From contig NC_067132.1 in the NCBI RefSeq assembly GCF_021347895.1, positions 7,982,338 to 8,046,337 of the forward strand: 64,000 bases of DNA, in the 5' to 3' direction. Both the position numbers and the translations under genes were made by a program. Of this stretch, positions 40,101 to 46,203 are shown in pieces. This DNA is from Acanthochromis polyacanthus (taxonomy: Eukaryota > Chordata > Actinopteri > Pomacentridae). Within the stretch, counting starts at the first letter, position 1. Every line of letters begins with the position of its first letter. The notes below the pieces were generated by a model. The model worked only from the letters and a program-made list of their open reading frames with translations, had not been told where the DNA came from and searched no databases.

Positions 40101-41665
40101 CGGACAGCGGCATGTACGCCTGCGACCTGTGTGACAAGATCTTCCAGAAGAGCAGCTCACTGCTGAGACACAAATACGAACACACAGGTATTTACAAACT
40201 CGCATGTGTTTCCCAGGCCTACACATGAACACAGCCAGAAATCACAGATGGGATAAAAAAAGAAAAGAAAAAAAACTAACTCGGAACCGGAACTTGTCTC
40301 ACCGTCTCTCACTGTTGGGTCTTGGGTAAGATGAGTCACAGTGCGAGAGAAAGGGGGATTTTAGGTTTCAGCGTAAAGAAGGGTGGACACCTCCATTCCA
40401 GCAGGTATTACTCAACATGCACAGAAGAGGTCTGAGAATTTCTTTCCGCCAACTCCCCACCTCTGCACTGCCAGCTTCTCATGTGAAGTACCAAATGTTG
40501 CAAGAAGTGCGCTCTGGTAGTGATTTGGACTGCTTGAAGATGATGATTCTGTGGCCAAGCTCAGGTCAACGCTCTCAGAGGCGTTTTAGATTTTTTTTCT
40601 TTATTACTCTGATACCTGGCTTAGAACTACAGTTTTCAGCTCCAAATGACCTCATCCTAGGTGAAACTAGCTGCTCCCTGCTTGGATGTAGTTTCCTTGA
40701 AAGTTTTGAAGCACGATTGTTGTGATTTTGTTGTACTGTTTTGAAATGTTCTCCTTGGATACATTGATGATAGATAATGTTTTCAGTTTTCAGGCTTTGG
40801 CAGCTTTCACACAACAATGTGGGGGATTTGCTGTGATTGCGCTGAAGTGTTTGTTTTCTTTCTATGCCTATGCTTTTTTACTCAACACAAATTCAGTTTT
40901 TAATAAATGTGTTGATGCATATGTATTTTCTTTTTGTCTGCAGGGAAGCGACCTCACGAGTGTGGCATCTGCAGCAAGGCCTTCAAACACAAACACCACT
41001 TGATCGAACATATGCGGCTCCACTCGGGGGAGAAACCGTACCAGTGCGACAAGTGTGGCAAGCGTTTCTCCCACTCGGGCTCCTACTCCCAGCACATGAA
41101 CCACCGCTATTCTTACTGCAAGAAGGAGACACAGAGTCAAGCAGGGGGTCAGGAGAGCCCTGAGGAGGACAGCGAGGCCCAGGCCGAGATGGAGGCCCTG
41201 AGCCGATTGGAGAAGCTCCTGGCCAACCCCCAGCTGGACTTGGACGAGCGAGGGAGCAGCACTAGGGAGGACGAGGAGAGCGAAGAGGAGGAGGAGGAAG
41301 GCGTGGTGGACATGGACGATATCCAAGTGGTGCAGATAGGGGATGAAGGAGGGGATGAGGAGGAGGAGGTAGAGCAAGAGGAGAGGAATGAGGAGGAGAT
41401 GGAGAGAGTAGTGGTAGACGGGGAAAGAGAGGAGGAGAAAACAGAGGTAGAAGAGAGAGAGGAGGCTGATACAAGGCAGGAGGAGGTGCTCGTGAGTGTT
41501 CAGGAAGAGGAGGTCAACATGATGGAAGAGGAGGCAACGGATACAGAGGGAGGGATGACTGAAGAAACAGAGAGGGAGGTCACAGAGGAGAGCGGAGGCG
41601 AGAACAGGAACACATTTTCTGAAGACGAGAACCAGACGCCGCAGGAGAAAGGAGATACTGACTAA
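29053..41665 (+). CDS. zeb1: zeb1: zinc finger E-box-binding homeobox 1, partial (first exon outside window)
   Basis: Nuclear DNA-binding transcription factor of the ZEB (zfh-1/delta-EF1) family. It binds bipartite CACCT(G) E-boxes through two zinc-finger clusters and represses epithelial genes via CtBP. Seven exons (listed separately) join in frame to 1077 codons, against about 1124 residues in full-length human ZEB1, so about 19 residues from exon 1 are missing. Domains in fragment numbering: acidic N-terminus 1-106; C2H2 fingers 118-139, 148-168, 188-208; CCHC finger 216-238; SUMO-type motif IKTE around Lys295; homeodomain-like segment about 528-575 ending KKWFDKM; CtBP motifs PLNLT 637-641, PLDLS 657-661, PLNLT 693-697; basic stretch RKKMKK 803-808; fingers 816-836, 844-864 and 872-896; Glu-rich tail 897-1077. 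All zinc ligands are present and there is no frameshift or internal stop. The sequence resembles ZEB1 more than ZEB2. Paralogue a or b is unresolved. Confidence 0.96.
30757..30877. repeat. Compound (CGCA)n/(CA)n microsatellite
   Basis: About 75 bp of ACGC tetranucleotides followed by about 46 bp of CA. Such alternating purine-pyrimidine DNA is prone to left-handed helix formation. Confidence 0.97.
32830..33030 (+). repeat. Foldback MITE family, degenerate copy
   Basis: TTTGACATTTTGGTAAATAT, ACAGCCAGCAGGCGGCTTG, and GGGAAACAGCTAGCTGG occur in the order typical of the family, in a zeb1 intron. Confidence 0.65.
34017..34105. repeat. (TG)n microsatellite
   Basis: About 89 bp of pure TG in a zeb1 intron. 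Confidence 0.99.
34581..34742 (+). CDS. zeb1: zeb1 coding exon 3 of this window's count (pre-finger acidic linker)
   Basis: The acceptor is CCCTTCACAG before 34581 and the donor is AACG|GTACAG after 34742; both boundaries are phase 1. It encodes an acidic stretch and then [19 protein letters not shown] and [14 protein letters not shown], matching the segment just before the first zinc finger in human ZEB1. No domain is assigned. The phase agrees with direct joining to the exon at 29053-29208, so a separate small exon between them, if it exists, would have to be symmetrical. Confidence 0.94.
34743..35731 (+). other. zeb1: zeb1 intron with dense CACCT/TACCTG motifs
   Basis: This 989-bp phase-1 intron contains five CACCT/AGGTG cores and four TACCTG cores between 34915 and 35261; the detail is given in the promoter_or_regulatory entry. 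A GA-rich stretch lies at about 35062-35105. No coding sequence was found. Confidence 0.85.
34915..35261. promoter_or_regulatory. Cluster of ZEB-type E-box motifs in an intron
   Basis: CACCT cores lie at 34931-34935, 35117-35121, 35204-35208 and 35233-35237, with an inverted core AGGTG at 34937-34941 forming CACCTcAGGTG. Three of the four forward cores extend to CACCTG. TACCTG occurs at 34915, 35045, 35162 and 35256. By chance, about 0.7 CACCT cores on both strands would be expected in 350 bp. ZEB1 binds paired CACCT(G) sites, so autoregulation is a reasonable inference. Snail-type and bHLH factors read the same core, so the binder is unproven. Confidence 0.4.
35732..35934 (+). CDS. zeb1: zeb1 coding exon, zinc fingers 1 and 2
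   Basis: A long T-rich tract and CCAACCAG precede the exon, and the donor is TCAG|GTAAAA. It enters in phase 1 and exits in phase 0. It encodes [14 protein letters not shown]..., the start of the N-terminal DNA-binding cluster: finger 1 (C118, C121, H134, H139) and finger 2 (C148, C151, H164, H168), ending HKSGRDQ. The finger sequences are almost those of mammalian ZEB1, as expected for the base-contacting part of the protein. Confidence 0.97.
35935..36251 (+). other. zeb1: zeb1 short intron (317 bp)
   Basis: A phase-0 intron with GTAAAA donor and CTGACAG acceptor. It contains only AT-rich sequence with nothing recognisable. Confidence 0.9.
36252..36357 (+). CDS. zeb1: zeb1 coding exon, zinc finger 3
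   Basis: The acceptor is CGTCTGACAG and the donor is AGTG|GTGAGT. It enters in phase 0 and exits in phase 1. It encodes [25 protein letters not shown] sequence and a complete C2H2 finger (C188, C191, H204, H208), with the helix KYKHHLKEH typical of ZEB proteins. It is flanked by very short introns (317 and 438 bp). Confidence 0.97.
36358..36795 (+). other. zeb1: zeb1 short intron (438 bp)
   Basis: A phase-1 intron with GTGAGT donor, a pyrimidine-rich tract at about 36738-36775 and acceptor TTTATTCAG. Nothing else was recognised. Confidence 0.9.
36796..38498 (+). CDS. zeb1: zeb1 large central exon (finger 4, SUMO motif, homeodomain-like region, CtBP motifs)
   Basis: This 1703-bp exon begins after TTTATTCAG and ends ATCAAG|GTGTGC. 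It completes finger 4, a CCHC type ending SSKKC at C238. It then encodes [11 protein letters not shown] (SUMO consensus IKTE), the conserved block [19 protein letters not shown] with [11 protein letters not shown], and a Cys pair region [11 protein letters not shown]. The homeodomain-like segment [16 protein letters not shown]...VVKKWFDKM spans residues about 528-575. The CtBP-type motifs are PLNLT, PLDLSLP and PLNLTC. Two of the three have Thr where mammalian ZEB1 has Ser, while the central PLDLS is canonical. It corresponds to the single giant exon found in all vertebrate ZEB genes. The reading frame would run on to a stop at 38558 if the intron were retained. Confidence 0.97.
38499..40006 (+). 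other. zeb1: zeb1 intron carrying a foldback MITE
   Basis: A 1508-bp phase-0 intron. Its 5' part (about 38563-38965) is a foldback repeat described separately. The remainder shows nothing I can assign. Confidence 0.9.
38563..38965. mobile_element. Foldback (long-TIR) MITE in zeb1 intron
   Basis: The left arm (about 38563-38720) reads ACATTTTGGGATGTAATATC ... CAGCCAGTTAGCTTAGCTTA ... AAAGACTTGAAATGGGGAA. The right arm (about 38851-38945) carries the reverse-complement series AGCTGTTTCCCCTGTTTCCA ... GGCCATGCTAAGG. This is a common teleost long-inverted-repeat element; I recognise the family but cannot name it safely. It begins just after the exon-intron boundary region. Confidence 0.65.
40007..40187 (+). 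CDS. zeb1: zeb1 coding exon, basic motif and zinc finger 5
   Basis: The acceptor is ATTTCCCAG and the donor is ACAG|GTATTT. It enters in phase 0 and exits in phase 1. It encodes [12 protein letters not shown] and [14 protein letters not shown], a basic stretch likely to act as a nuclear localisation signal, then [20 protein letters not shown], the first finger of the C-terminal DNA-binding cluster (C816, C819, H832, H836). The match to mammalian ZEB1 is very close. Confidence 0.97.
40188..40943 (+). other. zeb1: zeb1 last intron (756 bp)
   Basis: A phase-1 intron with GTATTT donor and TTTTTGTCTGCAG acceptor. No repeat or coding signal was recognised. Confidence 0.9.
40944..41665 (+). CDS. 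zeb1: zeb1 last coding exon (zinc fingers 6-7, Glu-rich tail, stop)
   Basis: The acceptor is TTTGTCTGCAG and the stop TAA is at 41663-41665. It encodes finger 6 (C844, C847, H860, H864), the linker [11 protein letters not shown], and finger 7 with the [17 protein letters not shown] end typical of ZEB. About 180 residues dominated by Glu, Asp and Gln follow. The DNA of the tail is purine-rich (GAGGAG-like), which makes a long antisense open frame that is not a gene. An acidic C-terminal tail of this kind is a known ZEB1 feature, but its exact sequence here is diverged. Confidence 0.96.
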
Positions 41666-41992
41666 AAGAGGAACCAGACTCCTCCATGAGACACAATCCT
41701 CCTCCTCTCCCTGCACAGAGGAAGAACACAGGAGATGAAGTCTGGTCACTCTGACAGTTCGTTTCAGTTCACTACTGTGTAGAAATCCAGGTGTGCCTGA
41801 AAAAATACTAGTGACTTTTCCACAGGAGAACGATTTCTCACTGTTAGAAAAATCCATTTGTAAAGAAAAAGATGAAGACGAACACAAATTTTAACAGACG
41901 AAGGACATGCATTATACAGACTTTGGAAGCTAGAGCCGACATGTTTTAGATAATGTTTTATTACTAAAACACCTTGGGTCATTTCTTTTTAT

Positions 41993-42000
41993 CAGTGTTA
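41993..42000 (+). promoter_or_regulatory. miR-141/200a seed match (8-mer)
   Basis: CAGTGTTA is complementary to miR-141/200a nucleotides 2-8 with an A opposite position 1. It lies about 330 nt into the zeb1 3' UTR. Targeting of ZEB1 by this family is established in vertebrates; function of this copy is inferred. Confidence 0.75.
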
Positions 42001-42089
42001 CTAATTTTATCACTCATATTTTAACCTTTAAAAGCTGTACAGTTGGGAGATATTTCTATATCTTTTTATTGCCAATGAACAAAAAAAGT

Positions 42090-42097
42090 CAGTATTT
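42090..42097 (+). promoter_or_regulatory. miR-200b/c/429 seed match (7-mer)
   Basis: CAGTATTT pairs with nucleotides 2-8 of miR-200b/c/429 but lacks the A opposite position 1. It is 97 nt after the first miR-141/200a site, in AT-rich context favourable for accessibility. Confidence 0.65.
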
Positions 42098-42190
42098 TGT
42101 TAAGTTGGAAGGAAAATAAGAAAATCCTGTGCACTACAAGTGGCTTGGTTTACCTATGGATTGAGCAGTTGAGTTGTGTTGTCTACCCTT

Positions 42191-42198
42191 CAGTATTA
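42191..42198 (+). promoter_or_regulatory. miR-200b/c/429 seed match (8-mer)
   Basis: CAGTATTA is a full 8-mer match for miR-200b/c/429 in the proximal 3' UTR. It forms a cluster with the sites at 41993 and 42090. Confidence 0.75.
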
Positions 42199-42364
42199 CC
42201 ATGCTAGATACACCATGCCATCACGCTAGCAGACGTTAGCATTGCAATTATTTTTCTGTCGTTTTGATTGGACTGTGAGCCTTAAGAAGAAAAACACTGA
42301 AGAATAGGCAGATCTCAGCGTTTAGTTCCTATTAGACTTCAGATACTTTTTTTAAAAAACAAAT

Positions 42365-42372
42365 CAGTGTTT
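42365..42372 (+). promoter_or_regulatory. miR-141/200a seed match (7-mer)
   Basis: CAGTGTTT pairs with nucleotides 2-8 of miR-141/200a. It lies just before the repeat-derived block at 42387, so it is not part of that repeat. Confidence 0.6.
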
Positions 42373-42386
42373 AGTAGGAATCATTT

Positions 42387-42660
42387 GACATTTTGGGGAA
42401 TAAACTTATTCATTTCTTGGTGACAGCTTAATCAAAAAGGTCATAAACAATTCCGTATGTCTGTCTGGTAAATGTACAGCTAAAACCAGCAGCTTTTTAA
42501 CTTGCTATTGCTGAAACCTGGGGAACAGCTTAGCTTGGCATAAATATTGGAAACCTAGCAGCACTACTAAAGCTCACCAACTCACGTTATTTCTTATTTG
42601 TATGTAATCTGTACTGTAAAATAGTTCGGCACATAACCCCCATAAAACTGCAACCCAGAA
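42387..42660 (+). repeat. Foldback MITE fragment within zeb1 3' UTR
   Basis: It begins TGACATTTTGGGGAATAAAC and runs through CAGCAGCTTTTTAAC, GGGGAACAGCTTAGC, GCATAAATATTGGAAAC and TAAAGCTCACCAACTCACG, the family order with rearrangement. It lies between the proximal and distal miR-200 site clusters. Confidence 0.6.
42399..42404 (+). terminator. Possible proximal polyadenylation signal
   Basis: AATAAA lies within the repeat-derived block. If used, it would truncate the 3' UTR after the first four miR-200 sites and drop the last three. Usage is unproven. Confidence 0.25.
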
Positions 42661-43719
42661 TTTTTACAAATCTAAACAGATAAAACAAGTTATAATGTGT
42701 ACATTTTTGAGCTTTGGAGGTGTTTGCAGGTTGCATTTCCTGTCTTTATGCCTCATTTCCACATAGCTCTGTCTACATATTTCATTTTAGCGTCCCTCTA
42801 GTGGGATGGATCATGTGAGCTCTGGTGTGTGTGCAAACTCTCTCCGATCGCTGTGGAGGAGTTTCGAGCCACCTGTAAAGAAATGTCATTTCTTGCATTT
42901 GGACAATAGAGGGCGTAGTTTGTATATCACGTAGAATTATGAGCGTAAAACAAAGCTCGTGTGGAACCAAGGAGTAATGTCACTTTTCCAACACAGCTCT
43001 CTGGATGTATTTGTGAAAAATGCAAACCCTGCGGAGGATTTCATACCAATGTATAATCGGAAAAACTAATCGGCTAACAGATGAGCAGGCTGTTCAGTCT
43101 TTTGCCTACGTTTCCAGTCAAATTCTGTAAATGTAACCTATAATTATCGAGAAACTAGTTTACCTAGTTTAGCGCAAGCTAGCTGTGTAGCATGTGCGAA
43201 CAGTGGTTCTCATGCGTCTTTGAACAAAATATTCCAAGAAAATGGCTTCTCAACTGGAAGGCCAGCCTCCGGTGCCCCATGCCAAATGATCAACAAAAGT
43301 GGACGGTAAAAATTGAAAATCATGAATCTCATCCAAAAAAAAAAAACATTTCTTGCATTGAGCACGAGGGGGCGTGGTGTTCATATCATACAGAATTAGT
43401 GTCGGTGTACATACGAGTTCTGTATTTTCTGATCCAGAATTTGCCTTGCGAACATTTAAAAAGTTGTTACTTTTGCTTTGAACATCTGATAGACTGGACT
43501 GTATGTCAAAACATGTGGGTGGGGGTTATTTAAATCAAATTGTAACTGGTTTACCATGTCCTACCAGTTCTTACATCTTTAACCATTAAAATTGGCTCCA
43601 TAGCTGGTAGTCCTTCTTCACCATGCAACATTGGTCGTGTTTATGTCATAGTAATGCTCTATGCACATATCCAGTAAACGTGGATAGTAAAGTACCTTCT
43701 ACTGAACTGTGGACACCAA

Positions 43720-43845
43720 ACAAAGCTATGTAGAGATGAGGTGTTTGACCGAGCCCAGCTTGCTGTTTCCCCTCATATCCAGTATTTAAGCTAGGCTAAC
43801 TGTCAACTGTCAGCAAGAAAATGAATATGCAAAAATGTCAAACAA
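43720..43845 (-). repeat. Antisense foldback MITE fragment within zeb1 3' UTR
   Basis: The reverse complement reads GACATTTTTGCATATTCATT, GTTAGCCTAGCTTAAATACT and GGGGAAACAGCAAGC, parallel to the left arm at 38563. It carries the miR-200b/c/429 seed match at 43780-43787 on the + strand. Confidence 0.6.
43780..43787 (+). promoter_or_regulatory. miR-200b/c/429 seed match inside a repeat fragment
   Basis: CAGTATTT lies inside an antisense fragment of the foldback MITE family. The related family sequence at this point reads CAGTCTTT, so one C-to-A change gives the seed match. It is probably lineage-specific rather than an ancestral site. Confidence 0.5.
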
Positions 43846-44337
43846 ATGCTTTAAATGTTCAGAGCGAGCATAAAGGGGATGTAGAAAACTGTTTGTCCTT
43901 TCCTCTACCTACCCCCCTCAGAGCCTTATGCAAAAAAACGAACTAAACAAGAGAAGCATGCATATCAAAGTGCCATTGAATATTGCTGTTGAAACTTAGC
44001 AGCTTTTATCAGGTATTGCCGGGTCCCAGATCAACCAACAAGCCGGAATACTGTTGACTTTGTCTGGCCACAACACCTGAGAGAGTAGAACTTTCCACAT
44101 ACTCATGTCATAGATTTTAAATGAGTTGCTTTCATTTCTAGTCTGAGCAACTAAAATAATTACAATGCACATTTTTTTTTTAAATGAATGATGAAGAATT
44201 TCTAATTGTTAACTGTGTCCTGCCTTTTCAAAGCTTATTCAGTGCACTTGTTTAACACACCATGAAATGCTCAGATGTCTCTTCAGGTAACAAATATAGG
44301 CAGATCCCAGGAGTTTAATTCACAATGTTTTACCTGT

Positions 44338-44345
44338 CAGTATTA
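44338..44345 (+). promoter_or_regulatory. miR-200b/c/429 seed match (8-mer)
   Basis: CAGTATTA, distal 3' UTR. It is 74 nt from the next 8-mer, a spacing too wide for classical cooperative pairs but still a local cluster. Confidence 0.75.
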
Positions 44346-44411
44346 TTATTTGTCTTTTTATGTTGTTTTATGTTCTGTTTCAGTGTGTGTACTGTATGTT
44401 TTCAGCAATGG

Positions 44412-44419
44412 CAGTATTA
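44412..44419 (+). promoter_or_regulatory. miR-200b/c/429 seed match (8-mer)
   Basis: GGCAGTATTAT extends the seed match: the G upstream of CAGTATTA can pair with C at miR-200b position 9, and the next G with C at position 10. This is the strongest-looking site of the seven. Confidence 0.78.
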
Positions 44420-45062
44420 TCCCACCCCCAACGAGTTGGGTATGTCTGTTTAGTCATAGAGAACTTTTATATTTATGTGTCTTATTTTTTATATTTCTTT
44501 ATGGTTATTTATTACACTATGTAGTGTACAATACTGTAGTTTGTATTAATACGATAATATATTTTAGTATGGAAAAAAAAAAGAATCAAAGGCAAATAAC
44601 TGCAAGCCTGGAAAAATAAGACTCCGGCATACTGAAGTATGTTTTTCGAACAAATGAAAGATGTTTTTCTTCAAGAAAAAATGAGAAACTCGCACCCTGC
44701 AAGCCTGAAAATTGGAACCTGTGACCTCTCTGCATCCATTCTCATGTTAGTTTAGTTTTCTTTCCCCTCTCTAATATGAAGCTACTGAACTTTTGAAAAC
44801 TAATTGTATGTCTAATAGCATGAGTGTGTGCTGTTGTATTGAAGGATGATCCTTAACCACGCAAATTGTCCTTTTTGCCAAGCCAAAATAATATTGACGT
44901 ATGTTCTTATGTTTTTATTTGTGCCAATTTGTTACTTTATATGTCAGTGTCACAACCATGCCCAGTTTTATATGCCCCTCCCCTTTTAACACCCTCATCT
45001 TTTTTTATTGTGATTGTTTTTGTTCTTGTTTTTGTTGATTTTTTTATGACTCCCCATCTCAC

Positions 45063-45068
45063 AATAAA
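45063..45068 (+). terminator. Likely distal zeb1 polyadenylation signal
   Basis: AATAAA is followed within about 40 nt by T/GT-rich sequence (TTTGTC, GTTTGTGTC). More AATAAA copies at about 45153 and 45167 are back-ups in an A-rich stretch. Confidence 0.55.
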
Positions 45069-45276
45069 ATACATCAATTACAAGCTGCTCAGTTTGTCAT
45101 GATGTTTAAAAATCATGTTTGTGTCTCTATGCAAGTCAGGGACCACTCAAAAAATAAAAAAAGACAAATAAAGCAGATTGAGAACATAACTTATTGCTTA
45201 CACACTTATTAAATTATAATTTAATAATAATCATTGTTAAATAACTAATTAAATTAAAATATTTTAGTGCAGTGCA

Positions 45277-45293
45277 TAGATAGATAGATAGAT

Positions 45294-45325
<32 letters not shown>

Positions 45326-45327
45326 GA
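45277..45327. repeat. (GATA)n microsatellite
   Basis: About 12 GATA units with one GAAA interruption. It abuts the truncated left end of a Tc1-type MITE. Confidence 0.97.
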
Positions 45328-45620
45328 TAACAATGAAGATAACATGAAATGAATGATAAATCCAGTCTAGACATTGTTAATGTGGTAAATGACTATTCTA
45401 GCTGGAAACAGCTGATTTTTAATGGAATATCTCCATAGGGGTACAGAGGAACATTTCCAGCAACCATCACTCCTGTGTTCTAATGCTACATTGTGTTAGC
45501 TAATGGTGTTGAAAGGCTCATTGATGATTAGAAAACACTTGTGCAGTTATGTTAGGAAGGGTGAGTTTTCATGGAAATCATGAAATTGTCTGGGTGACCT
45601 CAAACTTTTGAACCATATTG
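45328..45620 (+). mobile_element. Non-autonomous Tc1-type element, copy 1 (left end lost)
   Basis: It shares a highly similar block with 54870-55160: GTCTAGACATTG, GTGGTAAATGACTATTCTAG, AATATCTCCATAGGGGTACA, CAGCAACCATCACTCCTGTG, TGTGTTAGCTAATGGTGTTG. It ends GTGACCTCAAACTTTTGAAC, a terminal-repeat type of fish Tc1 elements. The left terminus is replaced by the GATA array. Confidence 0.7.
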
Positions 45621-45971
45621 TATCGCCCTCTAAATCAGAAGAACTGATGCTGTGTGTAATACTGAATTATTCAAATATAATTACTCACAATGGTGGCTTT
45701 GCAGCCCATGTCTTCAAGCACTCCTGGTACTCGTATGTAGCATTTTGCAAAATATTATTTGGTTGGCGTAGCTCTTTTCTCTTTATCTCTCATAATGAAA
45801 CAGTTAATAATAATAGAACAGAAATCTGTACAAATTTCTTTTTTTACTGGAATGTGGATATGCCGTTTTATCACTCCAGGCATCAGACAGTACCATCCAC
45901 AGACAGAATAAATAAATATTTGTCATATTTTCGGGAATAAAATGTTCAGTAAATTGGATGGGAATGATATA

Positions 45972-46203
45972 CACTGCTCCAAAAATTAAGGGAACACTTA
46001 ATCATCACAGTAAAACACCAAATCAGCTAAACTTCTGGAATATCGATTTGTCCAGTTAGAAAGTACAAGTGCTTGTGAATCTGCCCCTCTGTGGGTTAAT
46101 AATTTGGGTTTCCACTGTTAATCCTTAAATCATTTTGTTTTCCATAAATGGCACAGTGTATATCAGTGAATTAAGTGTTTCCTTAGTTTTTTGGGGCAGC
46201 ATA
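45972..46203. mobile_element. Short TIR element (about 230 bp MITE)
   Basis: The left end CACTGCTCCAAAAATTAAGG and the right end (reverse complement GCTGCCCCAAAAAACTAAGG) are imperfect inverted repeats of about 30 bp, both continuing into (G/A)AACACTTAAT. The outer bases are TA-rich. This terminus type belongs to fish Tc1/mariner-like families. There is no coding capacity. Confidence 0.75.

Larger units (their letters stand above)
41666..45090 (+). other. zeb1: zeb1 3' untranslated region
   Basis: The region runs from the stop codon at 41663-41665 to an estimated cleavage point shortly after AATAAA at 45063-45068. It is about 3.4 kb, AT-rich and without long open frames. It contains seven miR-200-family seed matches, each listed separately. 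It also contains two fragments of a foldback MITE, one on + at 42387-42660 and one on - at about 43720-43845. The 3' end is inferred from the last strong polyadenylation signal followed by a T/GT-rich stretch; an earlier AATAAA at 42399 could give a short form. Confidence 0.75.

Noticed and set aside
40868..41887. Long minus-strand open frame of 339 codons opposite the last zeb1 exon
   Set aside because: It is the antisense shadow of the GAGGAG-rich Glu tail, giving Leu/Ser/Pro-rich low-complexity sequence; it overlaps zinc-finger coding sequence and has no domain.
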